From Capra hircus (taxonomy: Eukaryota; Chordata; Mammalia; Artiodactyla; Bovidae), in assembly GCF_001704415.2 (NCBI RefSeq), contig NC_030817.1:28345550-28409549 (forward strand): a stretch of DNA of 64,000 nt, in the 5' to 3' direction. This document shows positions 35,909 to 48,787 of the stretch, in pieces (position 1 is the stretch's first letter; every line of letters starts with the position of its first letter). A program made the translations under genes and the position numbers. A model generated the notes under the pieces. The model was not told the DNA's origin. It did not search any database and saw nothing but the letters and a program-made list of their open reading frames with translations.

Positions 35909-38145
35909 ATGGCAATAGAAGCATATATAAATATATCAATAACTACTTTAAATGTAAATGGATTAAATGCTCCAACCAAAAGACACAGACTGGCTGAATG
36001 ATTACAAAAACAAAACCCATATATATGCTGTCTACCAGAAACACACTTCAGATCTAAAGACACATACAGAGTGAAAGTGAGAGAATGGAAAAATATATTC
36101 TATGCACATGGGAAGCAAAAAAAAAACTGGAGTAGTGATCCTCATATCAGACAAATAGACCTTAAAATAAAGAATATCACAATAGATAAGGAAGAACACT
36201 ACATACTAATCAAGGTATCAATCCATGAGGAAGAAATAACAATTGTAAATATCTATGCACCCAACATAGGGGCCCCTCAATACATAAGACCAACAGTAAC
36301 AGATATAGAAGGAGAAACTGATAGTAACACAATAATAGTAGGAGACTGTAACACCCCACTCACACCAATGGACAGATCATCAAAACAGAAAATTAATAAT
36401 GAAACACAAGTCTTAAATGCTACATTAGATGAGCTGGATCTCATTTATATCTTCAGGACATTCCATCCAAATGCAGAAGAGTACAACTTCTTCTCAAGTG
36501 CACATGGAACATTCTCCAGGATAGAACACATCTTGGGTCGCAAATCAAATATAAGAAAATTGAAATCATATCAAGCATCTTTTCTGACCATAACACTATG
36601 AAACTAGATACCAATTACAAGAAAAAAAAAAGCTGAAAGAAACACATGGAGATTAAACAACACATTTCTAAATAACCAACAGATTACTGAAGAAATCAAA
36701 AGGGAAATCAAAACATTTCTAGAAATAAATGACAATGAAAACATAACAACTCAAAACCTATGGGATGCAACAAAAGCAGTCCTAAGAGGGACATTTACAG
36801 CAATACAGTCCCACCTTAAGAAGCAAGAAAAACGTTGAATGGACAGCCAAAGTTTATACCTAAAACAACTGGAAAAAGTAGAACAAAAACCCCCAAAATT
36901 AGGATAAGGAAAAATAATCATAAAGATCTGAGCAGAAATAAATGAAAAAGAAATTAAAGAAACAATGCTAAGTCTCTTCAGTCGTGTCCGACTCTGTGCG
37001 ACCCCATAGATGGCAGCCCACCAGGCTCCCTCGTCCCAGGGAAGAACACTGGAGTGGGTTGCCATTTCCTTCTCCAATGAATGAAAGTGAAAAGTGAAAG
37101 TGAAGTTGCTCAGTCATGTCTGACTCTTAGTGACCCTATGTACTGCAGCCTACCAGGCTCCTCTGCCCATGGGATTTTCTAGGCAAGAGTACTGGAGTCG
37201 GGTGCCATTGCCTTCAAAGCTGGTCCTTTGAGAAAATAAACAAAATTGACAAACCTTTAGCCATACCCATCAAGAAAAACAGGGAGAATAATCAAATCAA
37301 CAAAATTAGAAATGAAAAAGGAGAGGTTACAACAGACAATGAAGAAATACAAAGGATCTTAAGAGACTATTATGAACAACTATACGGCGATAAAATGGAT
37401 AACATGGAAGAAATGGACAGATTCTTAGAAAAGTTCAATCTTCCAAGACTGAACCAGGAAGAAAAATAAATTATGAACAACAGAATTACAAGCACTGAAA
37501 TTGAAGCTGTGATAAAAATTCTCCCCAAAAACAAAAGCCCAGAACCAGATGACTTCACAGGAGAATTCTATTAATTATTTAGAGAAGAGCTAATGCCTAT
37601 CCTTCTAAAACTCTTTCAAAAATTTGCACAAGAAGGAACACTTCCAAACTCCTTCTACAAGGCCACCATCACCCTGATACCAAAACCAAACAGAGACAAC
37701 ACAAACAAAGAAAACTATAGCCCAATATCACTGATGAACATAGATGCAAAAACCCTCAACATAGTTTTAGCAAACAGAATTCAACAACATATCAAAAAGC
37801 TCATACACCATGATCAGGTTGGATTTATTCTGGGGATGCAAGGATTCTTCAAAACATGCAAGTCAATCAATGTGATACACCATATTAACAAATTGAAAGA
37901 TAAAAACCATATGATAATCTCAATAGATGCAGAAAAAGCCTTTGACAAAATTCAGCACCCATTTATGATTAAAACTCTTCGAAAAATGGGAATAGAATGA
38001 ACCTATCTCAACAAAGTAAAGGCCATATATGATGACTCTACAGCAAACATTATTCTCAATGGTGAGAAACTGAAAGCATTCCCCCTAAGATGAAGAACAA
38101 GACAAGGATGTCCACTTTCACCACTATGCCATTATGCGTTATGCT
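35909..38145 (+). pseudogene. L1 ORF2p remnant: endonuclease and start of reverse transcriptase
   Basis: It starts at about 35909 (MAIEAYINIS). Endonuclease motifs are visible: TTLNVNGLN, PETHF, VNIYAPN and GDCNTP (usually GDFNTP), with SDHNT only in a shifted frame near 36585. After the SINE at 36966-37215, RT text runs through YSPISLMNIDAK, HHDQVGF and ISIDAEKAFDKIQHP to RTRQGCPLSP near 38110. The F-A-D-D catalytic box and everything after it are deleted. Early stops occur at about 36000, 36599 and 36837. It encodes no working enzyme. Confidence 0.87.
36966..37215 (-). mobile_element. Dimeric Bov-tA2-type SINE inside L1 ORF2
   Basis: Two linked Bov-tA-like halves in antisense. A few tens of bases of L1 appear to be missing at the insertion point, and no duplication is seen, so the event may have come with a small deletion. 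Confidence 0.88.
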
Positions 38146-38560
38146 AAGTGGAATGTTAGAGGAAGACAAGCAGCATATAATCTCACTTCTATATAAGATC
38201 TGAAAATATAAAATCCATAATACAGAGAGTAGATTGATGGTTACTAGTGTCTGGATTGGGGGAAATGAGACATTGATCAAGTGTATAGACATTTAGCTGC
38301 AAGAGAAATAAGTTCCTGGGATCTAATGTACAGCCTGGTGACTACTGTTAACAATAATATATTCTACACTTCCAAGTTGCTAAAAGTTTTGATCCTAAAT
38401 GTTTCACCATAACAACAGTCCAAAGATTTGAGGTCAAGCCTGTGTTAACTAAGTTTATTGTGGTAAATATTTTGTAATATAGATGTATCAAATCATTACA
38501 TTGTACAGTTAAATGCATATGATGTTACCTGTTGATTATATCTCAGTAAACCCCAAAATA

Positions 38561-40330
38561 TTCAATTAATATAACCTATATCTTTTAGTTCAAGGGAGGA
38601 AAAATTCACCACATTTGAACCCACATTTATGATAAAAACTCTAAGCAAGTCAAGAATACAGAGGAACTTCAAACTGATAAAAAAAAGTATGAATAAAAAT
38701 ATTACATCTATCCTCATATTTGAAGGTGGAAGACTAAACACTTTCCCCAAAAGGTCAGGAACAAGCCAATAATTAACTATAGTTAGCTAAATTATAATGT
38801 AAATAATTCAAATATAAATTAAATTATTTAAAAAATAATCCCTAAATTACTATAGATTTAATATGAAGTCCCAGAAGAATTTGTGCTAGCTATAAATAAA
38901 TTGATTGTAACATTTAAATGAAGGGCAAAGAGAATAGCTAAAACAATTTAAAGAGAATAAAATTGGAGGAATCATATTGTTTAATTTTGAAAACTTACCA
39001 TAAACCCACAATACCCCAAACATGGTGATATTGATGAAGGGATCAACATTGAAATCATGGTCCATAAATAGACCCTTATACTTACGGCTGGGCTTCCCTG
39101 GTGACTCAGATGGTAAAGAGTCTACCTGTAATGCAGGAGACCTGGGTTCGACCCCTGGGTTGGGAAGATGCCCTGGAGAAGGGAATGGCTACCCATTCCC
39201 ATATTCTTGCCTGGAGAATCCCATGGACAGAGGAGCCTGGCATGCTATAGTCCATGAGGTTGCAAAAAAGACAAAACTGAGCAACTAACACTTTCACATG
39301 TGACTAATTGATTTTGGTAAAGTTATAAAGGAAATTAAATATGCAAATTATGGTCTTGGAGTAATTGAGCATTCATATGCAAGAGAATGAATCTCAACCT
39401 AAATATCATGTTTTGTGTAAAAATTAACTAAAAATGGCTCATAGATCAAAACGTAGAATTATACATATTTTGGAAGAAATCATAGGTGAATATCTTTGTG
39501 ACCAAGGCTATATCAAAGAGTTTATAGACATGATATTAAGGCATGATATAAAAATAATAAAATTTTGCACTTTGTCAAAATTGTAAACTTCTGATCACCA
39601 AATTTCATCATTAGGTAAATATACAGGCAATCACAGCCTGAGAGAATATATTTGTGAAACACATATCTGAAAACATCCTGATATTCAAGAAATATGAAGA
39701 ACTACTGCAATTCAATAATAAGACAAGAAAAAAATTGGCCAAGTTTTGAACAGATTCTTCAAAAAAGTTTGCATGTGAAAAAAAATTTATGTCATTAATT
39801 TGCATAAGGAAAATGAACATCAAAATCACAATGAGACACTACTACATATCAACTAGAATGGCTGAAAGTAGAAAACCTGTCTGAAAATATTGTTTGTATT
39901 TTAACATATAGTCAAAATCTGGGAGTCCCAAGTGTTCATCAATAGGAGATAGATAAAGTGTCATATAGACATTCGGTGGAGTACTAGTCAACAATAAAAG
40001 CAACAAACTATTGTCTTGTACAACACAAGGTGAACATTAAAAACATTATATTGAGTAAAGAGCCATTACATAAGAGTATATATTTTATGATTTCATTTAT
40101 ATGAAATTCGAGAACAAACAAAATTAATCATGGTTTAAAAAAATACAACAGAACTACCTCCAGGAATTGCAATTGATTGAGAAAGGGCAGGATGAAATTT
40201 TCTAGAATATTCTATATCAAGAGGGATAGCAGTTAGATAGTCACTGTTTATAAAATTTATAGAATAGCACACTTAAAAGTATTCATTTCCTTGTATGTAA
40301 ATTTTATCTCAAAAGAAAAAGAAATGTGAA
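38561..40330 (+). mobile_element. Older L1 ORF2 and 3'UTR fragment
   Basis: 38600-38760 translates to L1 RT text (MIKTLSKSRIQRNFKLI, then ILIFEGGRLNTFPKRSGTSQ). The ORF2 C-terminal and 3'UTR style continues to about 40330, interrupted by a Bov-tA at 39090-39298. It is heavily decayed. Confidence 0.6.
39090..39298 (+). mobile_element. Bov-tA SINE in old L1
   Basis: Sense copy with an intact ggcttccctggtgactca head and ggttcgacccctgggt B box. No duplication was identified. Confidence 0.9.
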
Positions 40331-40504
40331 CAAAGATGGAACTTTAAAGTGTCACATTGAAGCATTTTGGGTTGACTGCACTGATGTTTCACTTACTGGG
40401 AAACATAAAAAATTAAATGGACTGACACGTGGGCAGACAGATAAATAGATGAATGGATATGTAATAAATAAATTATAGTATAGAATGTTAATTATAGAAT
40501 CTAA

Positions 40505-40797
40505 GATTTCAATCCTAAGGAAATCAACCCTGAATATTCATTGAAAGGATTGATTCTGAAGCTGAAGCTCCAATACTTTGGCCACCTGATTCAAAGAGCC
40601 AACTTATTGGAAATGACTCTGATGCTGGGCAAGATGGAAGGCAAAAGGAAAAGGCTGAGGATGAGATAATTAGGTAACATCACCAGCTTAATGGACATGA
40701 AATTGAGCAAACTCCAGGAGATAGTGAAGATCAGGGAAGCCTGGCATACTGAAGTACATGTGGTCAGAGTCAGACACAATTTAGTGACTAAACAACA
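40505..40797 (+). mobile_element. Old BovB 3'-end (ART2-like) fragment
   Basis: Diverged sense 3' end, from ctgaatattcattgaaagg to a degraded tagtgactaaac terminus. Confidence 0.85.
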
Positions 40798-42356
40798 AAA
40801 GGGTTATGCATATGCTTTTCACTGTAATATTCTTTAAACTATTTTCTTTTACATTTGAACACAATATTAATTATTGTGGGAAATGTGATTAATTAAGCTT
40901 TATAAGACAGTGAAACTACATTACAGAAGAAGAGCTGAGTTCTAAGGGAATTCTTAGACCACCTGTCAGGGATACCTTTTTCTAATATGGGGAAGTATTA
41001 AAGTGGCAGACAATATTCCTACACTGTACTCCTCAAGATGAGACTTGTGAAACATGGCTGCCCATTTAGGGGAGCTAGAGTAGGGGACGTAGGAAGGTAA
41101 CATAAACCATTCATATTCACTTGCATATTTTTGTACCATTAGGCAAGAATTTATATTTCCATAAGCAAAAATACTGCTATTTCAGAACAATATCTTTTTA
41201 TAAATTTGACCCCAAAATCAATTTGCCCAGTTTTAAAAATTCAGAATTTTGGATGAGTTTTACTAGAAAGGCACAAATTCATACGTGTAACTAAACTATT
41301 TATGTAAAGACATTTTATTTATAAATCTTTTAATTCAATGCTTATATATCATATAATGAGAAATAACTGAATAAAATAACACCTTTTATTTTTTGTATTA
41401 TTTTACAATCATTCCAAGTACTTGAATTAAGATCAAGCAAAAGTAGTTTATAATCAATGTATTATTGGATCAGTGGTTTTAGAAAGATATATTTGCAATC
41501 TTCTAGAAAAAGTGAATCCTCAAATTGATAATGACATATATCCTTGTGCTTGTTGACAGGATTTCTATTCACTGCTTTCTTTCTTAGATGTAAGGACATG
41601 TACTTTCAGACTCAAAAGCATGCACCAAACAACTCTTTTTTTAGGATCCTTTCATGAATAATACATTAACAAGCTTTCAGAAGTTTATAGTCATCTCTTC
41701 CACTTAAAAGTGAGAAGAGGAGAAGGATGAACTAATTTGTAGAAGGCAGAATTTCTGTATTCTCTACTGACTCACTTTATTAATTCATCCTTCCAAGTCT
41801 AAAGATAGGTTATACAATGTAATGACATATACTACTACATTACTATAGACTACAAAGCTTTAAAACAAACAAAAAAAATTGTCTGCAGGGTTGCCTTTGT
41901 ATTCTGGGAAACCTAGGTCCATTGTACAAAGTGGTAAAGTTTTTCAAAGATGTCTATCAATATTTATGTATGTTTGCTGTAAGGTAGGATGTATGTTGTA
42001 GAAACCTGCTATATTGTAAAGTGCATGAAAGAATAACATTCACATTAACAGAGCAATACATATACAGAGTTATACATAATACAAATCTCTACAGAAAAAT
42101 ATGTTGACACAGAGCCAAGTGGAATGGATTGGGAATTAGTTGGGAGATTAAGCTTGACAAGCTTTTGAAATAAATGGATTACAACCAATAAGAGAGCAAT
42201 ATTACAAATGCCCTCCAGTTCTGATTTTCACTTGGATGATTGGTGGAGTCTTTCACTAATATAAAAAATAGAGAAAAGGTCTTATTAGATTTGGGGTGGA
42301 GGAGAAGCAATTGACTTTCATCCTGAGTATTTTGAACTTGAAGTACTTATACAATA
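40798..42356. other. Unassigned AT-rich DNA
   Basis: No frame above about 60 codons, no repeat I can name and no regulatory signal I can support. Confidence 0.5.
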
Positions 42357-42496
42357 TAGAAGGAAATGGCAACCCACTCCAGTGTTCTTGCCTGGAGAAT
42401 CCGAGGGACGGCAGAGGCTGGTGGGCTGCCGTCTATGGGGTTGCACAGAGTCGGACATGACTGAAGTGACTTAGTAACAGCAGCAGCAGCAGCAAG
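42357..42496 (+). mobile_element. Bov-tA2-type SINE fragment with (CAG)n tail
   Basis: Sense 3' half of the SINE, ending in five to six cag units at about 42478-42494. Confidence 0.88.
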
Positions 42497-45395
42497 TAGA
42501 TATTAGATATATGGTCATGAGCCAAAGATATACTTTGGGTATATTAGTGTAAGGGAGTATTCAGAATCATGGACTGGGATAAATTCCCTGACAAGACTCC
42601 ACAGAATGAGATTAGAAAACAGTCTAGTACCATCCTTGAGGAACTACAATATTTGATGCCTGAGTAAAGGAAGACAAATATGCAAAAGGAACTACAAAGG
42701 GAGTATGTGAAAGAAGGAGAGAAATTTAGGAGAATGTGGGATGATTAAAATCAAAAGAAATTTCAAGGAGAGACCAATCAACTGTGTCAAATACTCTTAA
42801 CAAATCAGATACAATAAGGAATTCTTTAAACTGGCCTTTGAGGAAGATAGAGATCATCAGTGACTTTTGAAAGAACTGCTTTGGTGGATTGATAGAGGGG
42901 TGGACGAGGAATAAGTATAAAATAAGAAAAGGGGACAGAAAACATGTGTGTCTCTTTTAAAGAGTCTGTGAAGGGGAGAAGATTAGTGAGGCAATAGGAG
43001 GAGGATTTTGTGATCTAAGGAAGTTGAAGACAGGTTTATCTGTGAGACCCTAACTAAGACTCCTTCAGACATTGGCAAAGGCATTGTAAAATGTTTATGG
43101 CAAAGACACTCCTACAGTTTTGGTTTTTCCCTTTTTATTCCCTCTCCCACATCTTCTCTCCTTTTCCAGTTTTAGTTGCTTTTCATGGTCATTCGCTTAT
43201 TCCCTCATTCCTGCAAAAAACAAAAAGAAACCCATTTGTATAGATTGTGATTTTTGGAAGGTTACTTTAAGGAGATAATGTCCTAGCAGACAAGTTGGGG
43301 GCCGGGGGTTGAGTGCAGCAGGAAGATATTTTCCCATCTGATTTCAGTCATTTCACTCTAAACATTAGGTCATTTTATGCTAAATATCCAATGTGTGCAA
43401 TGCTACACCTCTGCAGCATTTTAAAAGTAAGTTAAAAATTTTATAACATAGGTGCAATGCAAAGAGAGAATGTAAAAAATTATATAAAATGCTCTTTTAA
43501 GTTCTAAATTGTTAAAGGTAATTAATTGGCTTCAACCCATAGCTGCAGTCCAAAATCCTTAGCATTTGAAAGAGTTTATTTTTAGAAAATTGTGTAATTT
43601 TGCTTCTTTCCTCACAAGTGCAAATCAGAAAAAGCACAGGAAACAGAGTAAAGGAAGAATCTTAATTTCTGTGAATACACAATTTTAGGAAAAAAAATTT
43701 TTTTAAGTATTTACAAAGTTTTGAAATAGCAGTTTTATATATATGAAGGATTTTATGTAACATGTATAGTACAACAAATTTAAAACCTAAACATTCATGA
43801 ACCTATCTCCAGCTAAAAATAGGGCATTTCTTTCTCTTTTATAGCCATCTCTGAAGCCATCTTCAGAGAAAAGGGGAAAAAAAAAAGATTAAAAAAAAAA
43901 ATGAAATTACCTCAGACCAACTCCTGCCCACATGAAGGTGACCTCAATTACCCAATGAAGCTCTCAGCTTAACCTCCAAAATAATATGGCAGCTGTCTTA
44001 AATTACATACCTGAGACAGAACCATGGGGAAAGAACCAACCTCAGAAAATGGGCCCCCTGAAGCTCTAGAAAGCACTGAGACACTCAGCCCCACCATTTT
44101 TCAGATCCTGAATAATTTGGTATAATATAAATTTTAGGTGAGACTCAACAGAAACTGTCCCTTGACACTGGTCCTGCTAAAAGAAGCCAGGATGAAACCC
44201 TGGGTTAATGACTTTAACATACTCCCTGGAAGAATGCTTTTTTTTTTTTTTTTTCTGCTCAGGCTATGACATATTTTCTTTCCTATTAAGTGGGAAAGAA
44301 GAGTTGACAGAATTTAATAAAAGCTTGTCTCTATCTATAAACAATTCTAAACCAGATAAAACAACAGACCTACTTTGGCACATATTACTTAAGCTCTTCA
44401 GAGATGTTAACCCCTAAATCCTCACAAATCAACCTGAAGAAGAAAAGTCTGTATTTTTGTTGCCGATGTAGGACTGACTCATTGAGTCTCAAATAAAAAC
44501 ATGCCTCAGGCAACAAAAACATTTTTGTGTTGCTATTTCTCTAGTGTCTGACTGTAATGTGGGCTATGTCAAAAGCTTCTTGAATATCCAGACTGCAAGT
44601 TTCAATTAAATAATTAATACTATCAAAATGCGGTTTCTTTTCTCTCCAGTAATTCCTCTAAAGTTTGATTTTGTTTTGGCCAGAGTAAAGCTCTTTTCAG
44701 GGTTTAGCTTTGAGGAAGCTGATTATTGATAGTGCTCATACTCTTGCAACAGAAGATTATCTTGGAATTCAAAGGAATACATAATGGACATTTAGATTTT
44801 CTGAAAACTTATAAATAGGAAATTAATACATAAATATTAGACATAAAACTTAACCGTACAAACTTGAACATTGAAAAGATTGTATCCCTTCCATATTTCT
44901 ACTCTTGTTAAAAATAAAACCATTTAACATCTTTATCTGAACAGAAAACCAACATGATGTGAAAACTGCAACAGATATTGCTCTGTATCAAGACTTAGAA
45001 GATGAGGATCTGTGTGGTCAAAGTTGATCTTCATTGAAAGACTTGGGAAAATATTCCTCCCTAGGTGATTCCAGAATTATACTCTGTCACCTAAAAAAAG
45101 ATCACATAGCATGTAAAAGTGCTTTGACCATTGCAAAGACACTACATACCTGTGACCTTTTAGAGAGACTTCCCTTTTCCATTTCTCTGCCTTAACTTTT
45201 GTCCTCATCAGTTACAATAATTCTCATTATAATAGTTTGATTTTAGTGGCAAAGGCATTTCTTCAAACGTAATCTAATTTCACAATAAACAAGATCAGAA
45301 ATTAATATTAAATATGTATGGGAGAGAAAACAGATATATGTGTATATGTACGTATACACACACAACACACTATAGGTATTTGGGCAGAGATGGTG
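42497..45395. other. Long unassigned stretch
   Basis: About 2.9 kb without a recognisable gene. A 33-codon frame at 44024-44125 begins in a good initiation context (accatggg) but has no known relative that I recognise. Adenine and thymine runs occur at 43877-43902 and 44238-44255, and an alternating ta/ca-rich segment at about 45330-45370. The rest may hold old repeats too decayed to name. Confidence 0.45.
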
Positions 45396-45822
45396 TGTTA
45401 GTCAGCATTCTCCCGAGAAGGAGAACAATGGGGGCTAGATAGAAGATTGAAAGAAAGGTAGATGGATGGATGAACAGGTAGATGAGACTGAGAAATCTCT
45501 TGATCTTCTGTCTGCAAAGCTAGAGACCCAGAGGAGCTGGATGTGTGATTCCAGTCTGAGTCCAAGGCCAGAAAACCAGAGGAGCAAATGATACAAATCC
45601 TAGTACAAATGCAGGTGAAGACTGAGGTCCCAGATCAAGTGGACAGGAAGAAAAGGAACAAATCCTTTCTTGCTCTGGTGTTTTGTTCTATTCAATAGAT
45701 TGAATGATGCCCACTCAAATGGGGGAGGGTGAATGTCCTCACAGACATGCCAAGAAATAATGTTTAATCTGCACACACCATAGCCCAGTCATGCTGATAC
45801 ATAGAGTTAATCATCACAGATG
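45396..45822 (+). mobile_element. Ancient mammal-wide interspersed repeat, family not named
   Basis: The segment from gttagtcagcattctcc to gagttaatcatcaca follows the known mammalian repeat that starts with a gttagtcagggttctcc-type text and ends in aaccatcaca, with tagagacccagagga inside. I recognise the pattern but not the family name. Confidence 0.55.
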
Positions 45823-46255
45823 GAAATACCATTAGCTATCCAAGTTTTGTCTTCTCCGACTCTGCTTCTATCTTTATCTTGGTTGACTTAAACCACCAGA
45901 TTTCCTTACCTAAATTTCATTCAGCCTCATTTCTAATCCTTTCTTCCTTCTTTGAACTAGGTTAGGCTTGTTCTTGGCCATCACTTCAAACTGCTAAACT
46001 TCTTACTGAATCTGTAGGCTTTCTTCCCACCCACCTCAATATCTTCTGCATTTTTAAACATTCTCTCTTGCTATGGCCAGCTGTATAGTCAACCCTTTTA
46101 TGTTTTCCCCTTGCTCTTTTTAGATCCTCTCTCTCACAACTTCATTCTTCACATTTTCTCTTCCAGATTTCCTTGATGTGCATGGACATTCTTTTGTGTC
46201 CTCACTCTTAAAAGCATCCTTTGACTCTGCTTCCCATTCACTATACTCACTCATC
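45823..46255 (+). other. Pyrimidine-rich stretch, possibly L2-derived
   Basis: The style resembles L2 and may be continuous with the L2 at 49690-50690, with the BovB block inserted between. This is tentative. Confidence 0.35.
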
Positions 46256-48032
46256 TTAAACTCTTTATTGCAAAATTCAACCTTAATTGAAGAAAGTAGG
46301 GAAAACCACTAGATAATTCAGGTATGATCTAAATCAAATTCCTTATGATTATACAGTGGAAGTGACAAATAGATTCAAGGGATTAGATCTGAGTGCCTGA
46401 AGAACTATGGATGGAGTTTCATAACATAACACACATGTTATGTTATGGAGGTTCATAACATAGCACATCATAACATTATACAGGAGGCGGTGATCAAAAC
46501 CATCCCCAGGAAAAGGAATACAAAAGGGCAAAATGGTTGTCTGAGGAGGCCTTACAAATACCTGAGGAAAGAGAAGTGAATGGCAAAGGAAAAAAGACAA
46601 GAAATATCCATCTGAATGCAGAGTACCAAAAAAAAAAAAAAAAAAAAGCAAGGAGAGATAAGAAAGCCTTCCTTAGTGATCAATGCAAAGAAATAGAGGA
46701 AACAATAGAATGGAAAAAACTAGAGATCTCTCCAAGAAAATTAAAGACACCAAGGGAACATTTTATTTATTTGCATTGATTGCACAGATGGGCACAATAA
46801 AGGACAGAAACAGTATGGACCTAACAGAAGCAGAATATATTAAGAAAAGATGGCAAGAATACACAGAAGAACTATACAAAAGAGATCTTAATGACCCAGA
46901 AAACCAAGATGGTGTGACCATTCACCTAGAGCCAGACTTCCTGGAATGTGAAGTCAAGTGGGCCTTAGGAAGCATCACTACAATCAAAGCTAGTGTAGGT
47001 GATAAAATTCCAGCTGAGCAACTTCAAATCCTAAAAGATGATGCTGTGAAAGTGCTGTGCTCAATATGCCAGCAAATTTGGAAAACTCAGCAGTGGCCAC
47101 AGGACTGGAGAAGGTCAGTTTTTATGCCAATCTCAAAGAAAGGCAATGCCAAAGAATGTTCAAACTACTGCACAATTGCACTCATTTCACATGCTTAAAA
47201 GTAATACTCAAAATTCTCCAAGCTAGGCTTCAATAGTATCTGAACCAAGAACTTCCAGATGTTCAAGCTGGATTTTAAAAAGTCAGAGGAACCAGAGATC
47301 AAATTGCCAACATCTGTTGGATCACAGGAAAAGCAAGAGAATTCCAAGAAAACACCTACTTCTGCTTCATTGACTATGCTAAAGCCTTTGACTGTGTGGA
47401 TCACAACAAACTGAGTAACATTCTTAAAGAGATGGGACCATCAGACCACCTTACCTGCCTCCTGAGAAATCTGCATGAAAGTCAAGAAGCAACAGTTACA
47501 ACTCGACATGGAACAATGGACTCGCTCCATATTAGGAAAGGATCATGTCAAAGCTGTATATTGTCACGTGGCTTATTTAACTTGTATGCAGAGTACATCA
47601 TATGAAATGCTGGACTGGATGAAGCACAGCTGGAATCAAGATCACCAGGAGAAATATCAATAACCTCAGATATGCAGATGACAACACCCTCATGGCAGAA
47701 AGCAAAGAGGAACTAAAGAGTCTCTTGATGAAAGTGAAAGAGGAGAGTGAAAAAGCTGGCTGAAAACTTAACGTTTAAAAAAATAAGTTCATGGCATCCA
47801 GTCCCATCACTTCATGCTAAATAGATGGGGAAACAATGGAAACTGTGATAGACTTGATTTTCTTGGGCTCCAAAATCACTGCAGATTGTGACCGCAGCCA
47901 TGAAATTAAAAGAAGCTTGCTCCTTGGAGGAAAAACTATGACAAACCTAGACAGCATTTTAAAGAGCGTAGATATTACTTTGCTGACAAAGGTTCATCTA
48001 GTGAAAGCTATGGTTTTTTCAGTAGTCATGTA
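46256..48032 (+). mobile_element. BovB fragment, cut within the RT C-terminus
   Basis: Sense copy starting at the SDHE part of the endonuclease and ending near 48032 (catgtatgga), where a second BovB text begins. YADD is intact near 47672 (NNLRYADD). An adenine run of about 20 bases at 46629-46648 and an 11-bp inverted repeat at 46420-46447 disrupt the linker. The longest frame is 171 codons (46683-47198), covering linker and RT fingers. Confidence 0.9.
46420..46447. repeat. Perfect 11-bp inverted repeat with 6-base loop
   Basis: cataacataac at 46420-46430, loop acacat, then gttatgttatg at 46437-46447. A further ttcataaca copy follows at 46452-46460. The text is not part of other BovB copies, so it arose after insertion. 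Confidence 0.9.
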
Positions 48033-48787
48033 TGGAACAACAGACTGGTTCCAAATAGGAAAAGGAGTATGCCAAGGCTGTATATTGTCACCCTGTTTAT
48101 TTAACTTATATGCAGAGTACATCATGAGAAACGCTGGACTGGAAGAAACAAAAGCTGGAATCAAGATTGTCAGGAGAAATATCAATAACCTCAGATAGGC
48201 AGATGACACCACCCTTATGGCAGAAAGTGAAGAGGAGCTAAAAAGCCTCTTGATGAAAGTGAAAGAGGAGAGCAAAAAAAGCTGGCTTAAAGCTCAACAT
48301 TCAGAAAATGAAGATCATGGCATCCGGTCCCATCACTTCATGGGAAATAGATGGGGAAACAGTGGAAACAGTGGCAGACTTTATTTTTTGTGCTCCAAAA
48401 TCACTGCAGATGGTGACTGCAGCCATGAAATTAAAAGACGCTTACTCCTTGGAAGAAAAGTTATGACCAAACTAGACAGTATATTCAAAAGCAGAGACGT
48501 TACTTTGCCGACTAAGGTCCGTCTAGTCAAGGCTATTGTTTTCCCTGTGGTCATGTATGGATGTGAGAGTTGGACTGTGAAGAAGGCTGAGTGCCAAAGA
48601 ATTGATGCTTTTGAACTGTGGTGTTGAAGACTCTTGAGAGTCCCTTGGACTGCAACGAGATCCAACCATTCCATTCTGAAGGAGATCAACCCTGGGATTT
48701 CTTTGGAAGGAATGATGCTAAAGCTGAAGCTCCAGTACTTTGGCCACCTGATGTGAAGAACTGACTTGTTAGGAAAGACCCTTGATG

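Larger units (their letters stand above)
33285..38560 (+). mobile_element. L1 LINE from 5'UTR to 3'UTR with internal ORF2 deletion
   Basis: The order is 5'UTR (33285-34900), ORF1 (34964-35700), ORF2 (35909-38130), then a jump near 38145 straight to a 3'UTR-like segment (38145-38560). The RT after the RQGCPLSP motif and the whole ORF2 C-terminus are absent. SINEs sit at 34266-34400 and 36966-37215. Keeping the 5'UTR is unusual among L1 copies in the window. The 3' segment could belong to another L1 fragment joined by chance. Confidence 0.8.
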
